DNA of 24,088 bases from an uncultured Acetatifactor sp. Its GTDB lineage: Bacteria > Bacillota > Clostridia > Lachnospirales > Lachnospiraceae. The translations under genes were made by a program, and so were the position numbers. Positions 8,091 to 16,044 of the stretch are shown piece after piece; position 1 is the first letter of the stretch, and each line of letters opens with the position of its first letter. The notes under the pieces are model-generated. The model had not been told where the DNA came from. It saw only the letters and a program-made list of their open reading frames with translations, and searched no databases. The stretch covers positions 1-24,088 of the forward strand of contig CAJUJU010000060.1 of the NCBI GenBank assembly GCA_910586835.1. Direction: 5' to 3'.

Positions 8091-10178
8091 TCAGTTATTT
8101 TCAAATTGGAATCTTTCCACAAGCTCCTTCAGCAGATCAGCCTGTCTTGACAGTTCCTCCGATGCCGCAGCGCTCTCCTCGGAGGTTGCCGAGTTGGTTT
8201 CCACCACCTCAGCGATCTGGCTGATACCGTCGGAAATCTGCACAGCCGCTTCCGCCTGGTTGTCGGAGGCTATGGCAATCTCCTCCATGGACTCGTTCAC
8301 TACCTTCACATTCTCCACAACGGCAACCAGGGACTTCGCCGTTGCATTGGCAAACTGAATTCCCTCTTCCACAGCCGCAATCGCATTCTGAATCAGATCC
8401 TTGGTATTCCTGGCCGCCTCCGAGCTCTGGTCTGCCAGCGCGCCCACCTGGGTTGCAACCACTCCGAATCCTCTTCCGTGCTCTCCCGCTCTCGCCGCCT
8501 CAATGGAAGCATTCAGCGCAAGCAAAGCCGTCTGATCCGCAATCTCCTCGATGCTGCTGATGATTTCGGCAATCTTGTCCGAGGCCTCTCTGATCTTATC
8601 CATGGCCTCCGTGTTGTTCTTCATGTGCTCGTTGCTTTCCATGATCTGATTATTCATTTCCACAACAATGGTTCTTGCCTTCTCGGCATTCTTGGCATTT
8701 ACACTGATCTTTTCCGAAATATCCGTGATCGTGGCCGTCAGCTCTTCCACCGCGCTGGCCTGATCGGTAGCTCCCTCCGCAAGGTGCTGCGCGGCGCCTG
8801 ACAAATCCCCCGCCCCTCTCTGCACACACTTTGCATTGCTGTCAATATCCCGCATGGCCGAGCTGAGAGCTTCCACAATAGTCCGGAAGGAACGGCTGAT
8901 CTCCGCAAAATCTCCCTTATAATCATGGTCGATCCGAATCATGAAATTGCCCTGAGAAAGGTCGGCCAGGTGATTGTCAATATCCGTAATTACATTCTGG
9001 AGATCCTGCACTGTCCGGGTCAGACTGTTCATCAGAATTGCCGTCTCGTCATTCTCCCGGGGCACCGGCGTCTCGGAATGAAGGTCTCCCTCGGACAAAA
9101 GCTCCAGCCTCTTTACCACCACGGAGATAGGCTGAACAATCCTCCTGCCAAGCTTGACTCCGTTCCTGATCCCGTATATGGTAAACGCAATGACGAAGAG
9201 GATCGTGAGCGCCAGAGACAGAAAGAACATTCTCAGGAACTCATTCCGCACCGCCGCCACGCCGATACTCCATCCGTTGACACCCGGAACCGGCGAGAAA
9301 GCCACCACCTTTGTCTTTCCGTTATAGGAATAGGTTCCCGTCCCCGACTCTCCCGTTATCATACGCTTACAGATCTCACTGTATTTTTTGAGCCTGGGAT
9401 TGGTATCGCCCAGCGCAATGCTGTCCTCCACACCTACCAGGGAAGAATCCACATCCGCAATGGTAATTCCGTTGGCGTCAAGCATGAAAGCCGTGCCGCC
9501 CTTTCCTACTTTGATGGAACGCATAATATCGTTCAGAAATTCTCCGTCCGGTATGTAAACTACCGCGCCGATGGGCGTGGTCTCCGGAATCCCGGCCTCC
9601 CACAGAGGCGCTGAAACCACATAGGACACCGCTTGTGTCATCTCATCGTACGCGGGTGTGGAAACATAGGTATTTCCCTTCATAGCCTCCCGGAAGTAAT
9701 CCTTGTGGGAATGGTCTTCCCCCGTGAACATGTCAATTCCGTTGCTGTCCAGAAGGTATCCTCCTTTGAAATCATGCACCTTGATCCTCTGCTCCATGAT
9801 CTCTGCCTTATCGCTCAGCGACCTGTCAGGGCTGGCAAGCCGCGCATTGCTCCCCGCCTCAAAGGCGACGGCAATATACTGCTGCAGCGACGCCGAGACA
9901 TAATACGCCGCCACATCCGAGGTATTGTTGATGGTCTCCGAGACCGCATTGACGGAAGAAATATAACTTAACACGGAGGCGATCACCCCCAGTATAATAC
10001 AGCAGACCATAATGGTCTGTCCGAAGTTTCTGGAGATCTTCTTTCCGATGCTGACAAACTCCCCGGTATCCTTCCCTCTCCCATAACTGCCCGACTGCCT
10101 GTAACTGTTCTTTTCCTGCATACGCATTCCTCTTTCCCGACAACCCGACTGGAAATGTTCAAGGGAGTATTCGTTCAT
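8091..10178 (-). CDS. Methyl-accepting chemotaxis protein (Cache-domain chemoreceptor)
   Basis: This 695-residue transmembrane receptor has a ~50-residue polar N-terminus, a first membrane helix (about 53-75, IMVCCIILGVIASVLSYI), and an extracellular dCache-like sensor (about 80-310; GGYLLDSNGIDMFTGEDHS and FMLDANGITIADVDSSLVG are Cache segments). A second helix (about 318-338), a HAMP segment and a cytoplasmic MCP signalling domain follow. The hairpin tip (about 544-585) reads IADQTALLALNASIEAARAG and then GFGVVATQVGALADQ, where most receptors have QTN and EVR. The ATG at 10178 is preceded by GGAG; a TTG 15 bases earlier is less likely. The ligand is unknown. No che or flagellar gene lies nearby, so the receptor is an orphan here. 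Confidence 0.95.
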   Translation of the reverse strand: MNEYSLEHFQSGCRERGMRMQEKNSYRQSGSYGRGKDTGEFVSIGKKISRNFGQTIMVCCIILGVIASVLSYISSVNAVSETINNTSDVAAYYVSASLQQYIAVAFEAGSNARLASPDRSLSDKAEIMEQRIKVHDFKGGYLLDSNGIDMFTGEDHSHKDYFREAMKGNTYVSTPAYDEMTQAVSYVVSAPLWEAGIPETTPIGAVVYIPDGEFLNDIMRSIKVGKGGTAFMLDANGITIADVDSSLVGVEDSIALGDTNPRLKKYSEICKRMITGESGTGTYSYNGKTKVVAFSPVPGVNGWSIGVAAVRNEFLRMFFLSLALTILFVIAFTIYGIRNGVKLGRRIVQPISVVVKRLELLSEGDLHSETPVPRENDETAILMNSLTRTVQDLQNVITDIDNHLADLSQGNFMIRIDHDYKGDFAEISRSFRTIVEALSSAMRDIDSNAKCVQRGAGDLSGAAQHLAEGATDQASAVEELTATITDISEKISVNAKNAEKARTIVVEMNNQIMESNEHMKNNTEAMDKIREASDKIAEIISSIEEIADQTALLALNASIEAARAGEHGRGFGVVATQVGALADQSSEAARNTKDLIQNAIAAVEEGIQFANATAKSLVAVVENVKVVNESMEEIAIASDNQAEAAVQISDGISQIAEVVETNSATSEESAAASEELSRQADLLKELVERFQFENN

Positions 10179-10251
10179 TATGTTTATCTCCAAGGCGTCT
10201 CTTCAATTTTATATGGTAATTATATCACTAAAGAGAACAATTTTCCACATT

Positions 10252-10279
10252 TTTTCGGCATAATGAACGAAAAACTGTT
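10252..10279 (-). promoter_or_regulatory. Possible sigma-28 (motility) promoter for the chemoreceptor
   Basis: On the minus strand, AACAGTTT, 12 bases, then GCCGAAAA resembles the flagellar sigma consensus (TAAAGTTT, about 11 bases, GCCGATAA) at 13 of 16 positions, about 70 bases before the receptor start. A separate TATAAT lies at 10219-10224 without a good -35. Chemoreceptors are often sigma-28/sigma-D controlled, which makes the match plausible but not certain. Confidence 0.35.
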
Positions 10280-10316
10280 TTGCACGGCATTTCGTGTCAT
10301 TTTTTCTTCCATCCCG

Positions 10317-11981
10317 CTATTCACTTGTATAGAGGCTCAGCCAGATTCTGTTGTTTTCGTCGGGCTCGGAGAGAAGCCCCCGGTTGGACGCCTCGTACAG
10401 CGAACAGGTGACCAGCCATCTCATCTTATAGGACAGAAAATTTCCCATCTGCCAGCGAAGATGCGGCGGAACCAGCTCCGCGAACTCCTGCCGGATCAGA
10501 TGAAAGGTTTTTTTGAACAGAACCTCCACCTCCCGATACAGCTCAACCGCCATATCCTCCAGTCTGCAATGTGCATCATGCCCGATAAAATAGTAATTCT
10601 GACAAAACCCCCGGGGCGTCTCAAGAAACAGCTTCCTCTTCAGCGCAATGCTGAACAGATATTTCTGTTTCTCCTCCAGCCGCCGCGGATCCGTCCTTCC
10701 CATGATGATGTCCTTGCACAGCAGAAAAACCTCCTCCGGCGTGTCAAAAAACATTCTGCTGTCCACACCGCTCCAGGCGTGGAAAAACCCTGTCGCAATG
10801 GCTTTTCCCATCTTGTGCACGGGGCCGTCATAGGCCTGGTATTTTTCCGTCTGCCGATTTTCCCTGTCACCTCCGCTGTCGTCAAAGCCCCAGGCAATCC
10901 ACTTCCCGCCCATAACCCGCATGGGCATATCCCTAAGCTTCACGACAATGGCTTTTTCACAGGTATACCTGCAGAGCATCATCTCGGTGACAATACAGAT
11001 GTAGACCCAGAGCAGCCGGTCCCAGGTAAATCCTGCCGTATTGAATTCCCCGGTTGAAAGAATCTCTTTCCTTGCCTCCAGAAATGACAGAAGCTTATCA
11101 AAATATTTTGGAAACAGGGTTTTATAAATCTTTTCCGCCAGCCTGGAGCTGCTGCCGGGCAAAATCACAAAATCCGTCTGGTATCTCCCCTTTGACACTT
11201 CCCGCATCAGTTCATTCCTGACCAGATTGTCAACCTCGTCCTCCAGGTAGGGCGCCGCTATTCCCAGCTCCACACAGAGCTCATCTATCGTCATCGGTGT
11301 CTTGTATGCCGCCAGCAGAATATTCTGGGCGGACATTCTCACGGCACAGCTCATGGGCTCATGATTATATCCCGGAATTCCCTGGCAGGAAACCCTCAGC
11401 GAACCTGGATGATAGCTTTTTTCCCCGAATTCTCTCATGGTATCCATTCCCTTTTCAATCGCTTTTCTCGCATCGTGCAGCCACCACTTCACCGTGCCTG
11501 TGCTCTTCCCCAGCGCCGCGCCAATCTCCTCGCAGGACAGATGGTCATAATAGTGCATGACAACAGTCTTCCTGTAATCGCCGGCCATCAGGGCAAGCTC
11601 CCTGTGCAGAAGCTGCTCCTGCTCCCTGAGCAGCAGTTCCTCCTCCGGACTTTCCCTGGCCGGAACCGTCTCCGGCAGGTACACGGTTTCATCCCGCCTC
11701 TTTCTGCGCAGACGGTTGCAGAACATGTGATTTGACACACTCCAGACAAAAGCGTTCAAATTCTCAATGGACTTTCCTCCCTGTATGGCTTTCAAAACCT
11801 CCATGCAGATTTCCTGTGACAGATCATCCGCCTCTTCTTCGGTGTTCATCTTTAAAATGCAAAAGCCGTATATTTTAGGAAGCAGCTCCGTTTCCAACAA
11901 TTGTGTCAGACGTTCTCTCTCTGTCAATCCGTTTGCCTCACTTTCTCTCCGTCTTTCTTCCAGACATGCCGGGAATTCCAT
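10317..11981 (-). CDS. ECF-like RNA polymerase sigma factor with large C-terminal extension
   Basis: The 554 residues begin with a sigma-70 region 2-like domain (about 31-97, including AQ-like core TEEEADDLSQEICMEVLKAI and NLNAFVWSVSNHMFCNRLRR). A region 4-like domain follows (about 126-176, DYRKTVVMHYYDHLSCEEIG then STGTVKWWLHDARKAI). Ordinary ECF sigma factors end near residue 190; here ~360 residues follow. The first part (about 215-275, TPMTIDELCVELGIAAPYLE) looks like a winged helix. The rest is soluble, rich in Trp, Cys and charged residues, and not a family I recognise. No anti-sigma gene is adjacent, so the tail may itself regulate activity (inference). The ATG at 11981 has only a weak AGGGA site. 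Confidence 0.85.
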   Translation of the reverse strand: MEFPACLEERRRESEANGLTERERLTQLLETELLPKIYGFCILKMNTEEEADDLSQEICMEVLKAIQGGKSIENLNAFVWSVSNHMFCNRLRRKRRDETVYLPETVPARESPEEELLLREQEQLLHRELALMAGDYRKTVVMHYYDHLSCEEIGAALGKSTGTVKWWLHDARKAIEKGMDTMREFGEKSYHPGSLRVSCQGIPGYNHEPMSCAVRMSAQNILLAAYKTPMTIDELCVELGIAAPYLEDEVDNLVRNELMREVSKGRYQTDFVILPGSSSRLAEKIYKTLFPKYFDKLLSFLEARKEILSTGEFNTAGFTWDRLLWVYICIVTEMMLCRYTCEKAIVVKLRDMPMRVMGGKWIAWGFDDSGGDRENRQTEKYQAYDGPVHKMGKAIATGFFHAWSGVDSRMFFDTPEEVFLLCKDIIMGRTDPRRLEEKQKYLFSIALKRKLFLETPRGFCQNYYFIGHDAHCRLEDMAVELYREVEVLFKKTFHLIRQEFAELVPPHLRWQMGNFLSYKMRWLVTCSLYEASNRGLLSEPDENNRIWLSLYTSE

Positions 11982-12008
11982 GCTGTCCCTGGTTGCCCAA
12001 CTGCTGTC

Positions 12009-12068
12009 ATTATATCAAGTTCCCGCGGATCAAAGAAAAATGATGCACAAACAGTTAATATTTGTGCA
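12009..12068 (-). promoter_or_regulatory. Sigma-gene promoter with an upstream dyad (possible operator)
   Basis: On the minus strand a consensus TATAAT lies at 12009-12014, without a good -35. About 30 bases upstream of it is an inverted repeat, TGCACAAA (12044-12051) and TTTGTGCA (12061-12068), perfect 8-bp arms separated by 9 bases. Its place just upstream of the -35 region suits an activator site. Neither element has been tested. Confidence 0.5.
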
Positions 12069-12191
12069 CGAATCCCGCACTTTCGGCAGCCGGATTCCTC
12101 CAATCCCATTCAAGGAGCACAGTACGTCCGAAAAACATTTCTCTTTCTACTTATATAGTAACCAAACGGACACTTCGGTTGGAAATTTTCC

Positions 12192-12238
12192 AAAAAAAAA
12201 TTGCGGCAGTCACTCCCTGTTGTAAGAGTAACCGCCGC
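12192..12238 (-). terminator. Rho-independent terminator after the HAD gene
   Basis: A 13-bp stem (12203-12215 with 12226-12238, two G-T pairs) and a 10-base loop is followed on the minus strand by a run of nine T. It probably ends the MMPL-GLUG-HAD operon. Confidence 0.93.
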
Positions 12239-12263
12239 CTTGTTCAAAAACAGAATTACCGGC

Positions 12264-12932
12264 CTACGCCCGGCCCATGTGTAAATCCTTCTCCAGCAGG
12301 TCTCGCAGCTCCAGCAGACTGCCCGCCTTCGCGTACAGACAGCTTTCCAGATTTTCATCAGGCTGGGTCTGATCCGGCACCATCACCACCCTGCATCCCG
12401 CCCGGTACGCGGACAGAACCCCGTTGGGGGAGTCCTCCACCGCCAGACAGTTTTCCGGTGCAAGCGCCAGCTGCTCACAGGCGTAGAGATAAATATCCGG
12501 CGAGGGCTTCCCCTCCGCCACCTGAACGGCACTGATGATGTGGCTGAAATATCCTTCCAGCCCGGCGCTCCGCAGATATTTTGCCGTCCGCTCAGGATCC
12601 GTGGCTGTGGCAATGGCCGTGGTAACCCCCTCCTCCTTGAGCCAGGAAACCACCTCCAGCGCTCCCGGCTTGCGCCGGATACCCTCTCTGTCAAGACACT
12701 CCTCCATCAGCTCCTTGCGCCTCTGCCGCACCGCCCCATAGTCCAGTTCCTCCCCGAACCAGGCCTTCAGCTGCCTGGGCGCAAATGGCCGCCCCAGACT
12801 GCGCAGGGCAAGCGCCTGCTCATCCGTCATACGATATCCGAACTCCGCCAGCGCCCTGGGCCAGAAAATTCTGTAATATTTTTCCGTGTCGATCAATGTG
12901 CCGTCCATGTCAAAGATAACTGCCTGTATCAT
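12264..12932 (-). CDS. HAD-superfamily phosphatase/phosphomutase (beta-phosphoglucomutase-like)
   Basis: The 222 residues start MIQAVIFDMDGTLIDTEKYY, with the nucleophile Asp8 and Asp10 of HAD motif I. The cap domain is helical. TAIATATDPERT supplies motif II, GKPSPDIYLYA (Lys142) motif III, and LAVEDSPNG (Glu166, Asp167) motif IV, the set seen in subclass IA enzymes such as beta-phosphoglucomutase and small sugar-phosphate phosphatases. The substrate cannot be read from sequence. AGGAGG precedes this ATG by 8 bases, so longer in-frame starts were rejected. It follows the GLUG gene by 85 bases and is probably the last gene of that operon. Confidence 0.9.
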   Translation of the reverse strand: MIQAVIFDMDGTLIDTEKYYRIFWPRALAEFGYRMTDEQALALRSLGRPFAPRQLKAWFGEELDYGAVRQRRKELMEECLDREGIRRKPGALEVVSWLKEEGVTTAIATATDPERTAKYLRSAGLEGYFSHIISAVQVAEGKPSPDIYLYACEQLALAPENCLAVEDSPNGVLSAYRAGCRVVMVPDQTQPDENLESCLYAKAGSLLELRDLLEKDLHMGRA

Positions 12933-13017
12933 GCTTTCTGCCTCCTGTGCCTTCCTCCGGGCTTCCCGCTGCTGCCGTGCCCAAAGTCCTGATCCTCCTC
13001 TTTGCCCGGCCGGCGCA

Positions 13018-16000
13018 CTACTTTTCCGCACCCTGCGTCCCTTCCTCTTTCTTCCCGGCACGCTTTTTCCGGCGACGCCCAAGCAGCCCGACAACAATCA
13101 GCAGCAGTACAGCCAAAACGCAGCACCCGGCGATAAGGATCATCCCCTCCATTTTACCCCTGTCCTGCATAATTGTCACTCTGTAAATCCCGGGCTTATC
13201 CATGGAAAATTCCAGATAGCTCCCCAGGACGGCAGTCTCCGCCTGCACCCAGCTGCCGTCCTGCTCCAGCTCTACTGCCGTGTGCTCGGTATCTTCGCAT
13301 AAAATACGAACCAGAATCGGATCCTCATACCGTTGTGTCACATTGCCGTTCTCATCCGTATAGACAATATCCAACCGATTTTGTTCCCCTTCCTGTGTCA
13401 GGAGAAGCTGCGCCCCGGACCGGAAATTGCCCTGTGCCAGGATCATTGTTCTGCCGTTCTCATCCTCTCCGCCGCCGGCGATGGAGGTAACCCAGGGCTG
13501 ATACACGGCGTCAAAAATCAGATTGCCTGTGATAAAACCATAATCCGCTTCCGGCCAGCTGCCGTAAAATCCCTCCTTCCCGGGCACCTCCGGAATATCC
13601 GCCTCCTGAATGGCATCCCCGTAACCGCAGGCGAAGGAGGCAAGCTCCCTGCCGTCTGCCCGGAAAACCACGGTAAACTCCGTAAAGGCCGCCGGAACGC
13701 CTTCCATCCGGCAAAGCTCTTCATACGCCACCGGCGTTGCTCCGCCGTCATAGCCCACTGCATCCACACCTGCGATGTTTCCCTTCGCATAATAATTGCC
13801 CTTCAGAATACCCTCATCCTCCAGGCCGCCGGCCACGGAACCGCCGAACTCCCCGGACAGCTCCAGTGTTGGGCAGGCATAGCTGTAAAAAATATCACAC
13901 CCTCTGCCCGCAATGCCGCCCACATAATTTTTTCCGCTCAGGCTGCCCAGGAAAGAACAGCTCCTGACGGCATAGCTGGACGCTCCGGCGATACCCCCCA
14001 CATAGCTGCCTCCCGTGCTGGATACGCCGCCGTAGGATTCACAGGAAATGACCGCTCCGAAGTCCGCCCTTCCGACCACACCTCCCACATAATCCTTCTT
14101 GCCGGTGATCTCTCCGTAATTCCGGCTCTCCCGCACCACGGCCTTCACCGTCTGCTCTATATGGAAGCTCTCCTCGCCGCTCAGGGTAATATCGTCCTCC
14201 GGGTCGAAATCATATTCCGTGGCAATCTGTCCCACGATTCCCCCCACATTGGCATCCGCCGTCACGCTCCCCCTGTTGACACAGAGAGTAATCTTTCCCT
14301 GCTGGAAGGAAGAGGTGTCATAACGCGCCTCCTCCCCCTGCTCCTGGCCGGAAGTTCCCGTCTCCCCTTCCACAGCCCCGGGGGTTCCCGGTTCCCTGCT
14401 GGCTGCCTCGTCGGAGGTGTCCTCCACTGTGATCCCCTCATATCGGAACAGATCATTCCGCAGCTCATTGACACACCGGCGCAGCACCCGCATCTGCTCC
14501 GCCACGGCGTCGATATTGTCTCCCGTTGTTTCCGTTCCCTCTGTCAGCACATCGGAAAGCTGCCACAGGGTATTTCCGGCGGCATCCAACTCCCTGTCAA
14601 GGATCTCCAGATTGCCGGTGATCCCGCCGCTTCGGTCGGAAGACGCCTTGGTCATATTGGTGAGATGTGTGCCTGTGCTGTCACCGAAACGCCGAAGCGC
14701 CGCCTTATAGCTGTCGTAATCATCCGGAACCCTGATGGTCAGATCTCCCGCATCCCCGCCGCTTACGGTATATTCCTTGTAGCTGTCCGCATCCTGCAAT
14801 TCCGTGCTCAGACGTTTCAAGTCATCCCCTACTCCCGTCAGCTCCTGATTATAAAGATACCAGAGCTCATTGGTGGTCTGACCCAGAAAACCTGCCGCAT
14901 CGGAGGCCTTCCTCAGACTTTCGGTCAATGCCTTTGTCAGGGAGGCCGTCTGACTGCTGTAACGGTTCAGATCCTCATGGGCCGCATCCATCAGATCAAA
15001 CAGCTTCTCCGTCTCCCGATCGATCTCGCTCAGCTTGTCATTCAGATACTGTATCTCCAGAAAAGGCTCCATCTGCCCGGCAATGCCTCCGGTGTCCTTT
15101 CTTCCGCAGATCTCGCCTTCATTGGTGCAGTTCTGCACATACCCCTGATGGAGTCTTCCCACAATACCTCCCGTGTTGTAGCCAACATGCCGGTATCCCA
15201 CCGTTCCCGTGTTGGAACAGTAATAGATTTTGCCCTCGGAATACCCAGCGATTCCCCCTGTGTCAGTGTGGGCTCCCACGTTTGACATGTCGTTAATGCT
15301 TTCCAGGTTTTCCAGCGTGATATCCTCCAGGTCGTAGATCACTTCCTTTCCGCAGGTGTTGATTTTTCCGGAATTGGAGCAGTTGTTCAGCGTTCCGTAA
15401 TTTTCACCGCAGATACCTCCCGCACTGTGATCTCCCGAAACCAGAGCCCCGGAGCTGCATCTTCTGATCTCCCCGGAAGCCTGGTTGACCCCCACAAGGC
15501 CGCCTGCCGCCCGGGCTCCGGTCACGCTTCCCGAGACGCTGCAATTGATGATTTCACCGTAATTGACCCCCGCCAGAATACCCACCTGGCTCTGGCTTCC
15601 CCCGGGATGCACCCTTCCGGACACGGAAAGATTACGGATCACGGCTCCCTGACGGACATAGCGGAACAGTCCCACCCCGGAGCCGGAGTCCTCCAGCTCC
15701 AGATTGGAGATCCCATAGCCGCAGCCGTCAAAAATTCCTCCGAATCCCGGGATCATCAGACCGGAGTGCTCCTTCAGCACAATATCCCCGTCCAGTATCA
15801 CATATTTATCCACAGACCAGGAATCCAACTCGCAGTTTTCCGCCAGCTCTGCCAGTTCCTCCTCGGTGGAAATGTGAATCTGAATATAGTCGCTCTCTTT
15901 CCGCTGCCCCTCTTCCCCACCTGAGCGGTACTGTTCATAGGTTTTGTCACTTCCTGCCGCCTGAGCAGTCCGGGGATCAGGAAGCAGCAGCGCCGCGCAC

Positions 16001-16044
16001 AGAGCAAGCGACACACATGTCATTAATCTTTTACATTTTTTCAT
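13018..16044 (-). CDS. GLUG-repeat surface protein with C-terminal membrane anchor
   Basis: This 1008-residue protein has a signal peptide (MKKCKRLMTCVSLALCAALL..., cleavage likely after Ala29). GLUG-type repeats occupy about 120-325 (GGLVGVNQASGEIRRCSSG, GGIAGYSEGKIYYCSNTG, GGIVGRLHQGYVQNCTNEG) and again about 585-745 (GGIVGQ, GGVVGRADFGAVISCES, GGIAGAS). These repeats usually build beta-solenoid surface domains. Residues about 330-545 are instead polar and helical (EIDRETEKLFDLMDAAHEDL). A stretch near 788-850 (FTVVFRADGRELASFACGYG...FDAVYQPW) resembles a Listeria/Bacteroides (InlB-like) repeat. One membrane helix (about 967-989) and an Arg/Lys tail follow; no LPXTG motif is present. The ATG at 16044 has AGGAGG upstream and overlaps the transporter gene by 14 bases. 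Function unknown. Confidence 0.88.
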   Translation of the reverse strand: MKKCKRLMTCVSLALCAALLLPDPRTAQAAGSDKTYEQYRSGGEEGQRKESDYIQIHISTEEELAELAENCELDSWSVDKYVILDGDIVLKEHSGLMIPGFGGIFDGCGYGISNLELEDSGSGVGLFRYVRQGAVIRNLSVSGRVHPGGSQSQVGILAGVNYGEIINCSVSGSVTGARAAGGLVGVNQASGEIRRCSSGALVSGDHSAGGICGENYGTLNNCSNSGKINTCGKEVIYDLEDITLENLESINDMSNVGAHTDTGGIAGYSEGKIYYCSNTGTVGYRHVGYNTGGIVGRLHQGYVQNCTNEGEICGRKDTGGIAGQMEPFLEIQYLNDKLSEIDRETEKLFDLMDAAHEDLNRYSSQTASLTKALTESLRKASDAAGFLGQTTNELWYLYNQELTGVGDDLKRLSTELQDADSYKEYTVSGGDAGDLTIRVPDDYDSYKAALRRFGDSTGTHLTNMTKASSDRSGGITGNLEILDRELDAAGNTLWQLSDVLTEGTETTGDNIDAVAEQMRVLRRCVNELRNDLFRYEGITVEDTSDEAASREPGTPGAVEGETGTSGQEQGEEARYDTSSFQQGKITLCVNRGSVTADANVGGIVGQIATEYDFDPEDDITLSGEESFHIEQTVKAVVRESRNYGEITGKKDYVGGVVGRADFGAVISCESYGGVSSTGGSYVGGIAGASSYAVRSCSFLGSLSGKNYVGGIAGRGCDIFYSYACPTLELSGEFGGSVAGGLEDEGILKGNYYAKGNIAGVDAVGYDGGATPVAYEELCRMEGVPAAFTEFTVVFRADGRELASFACGYGDAIQEADIPEVPGKEGFYGSWPEADYGFITGNLIFDAVYQPWVTSIAGGGEDENGRTMILAQGNFRSGAQLLLTQEGEQNRLDIVYTDENGNVTQRYEDPILVRILCEDTEHTAVELEQDGSWVQAETAVLGSYLEFSMDKPGIYRVTIMQDRGKMEGMILIAGCCVLAVLLLIVVGLLGRRRKKRAGKKEEGTQGAEK

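Noticed and set aside
13333..15285. 650-codon plus-strand open frame
   Set aside because: It is antisense to the GLUG gene; the length comes from the GC-rich codon pattern of that gene. It has no recognisable domain and no ribosome site.
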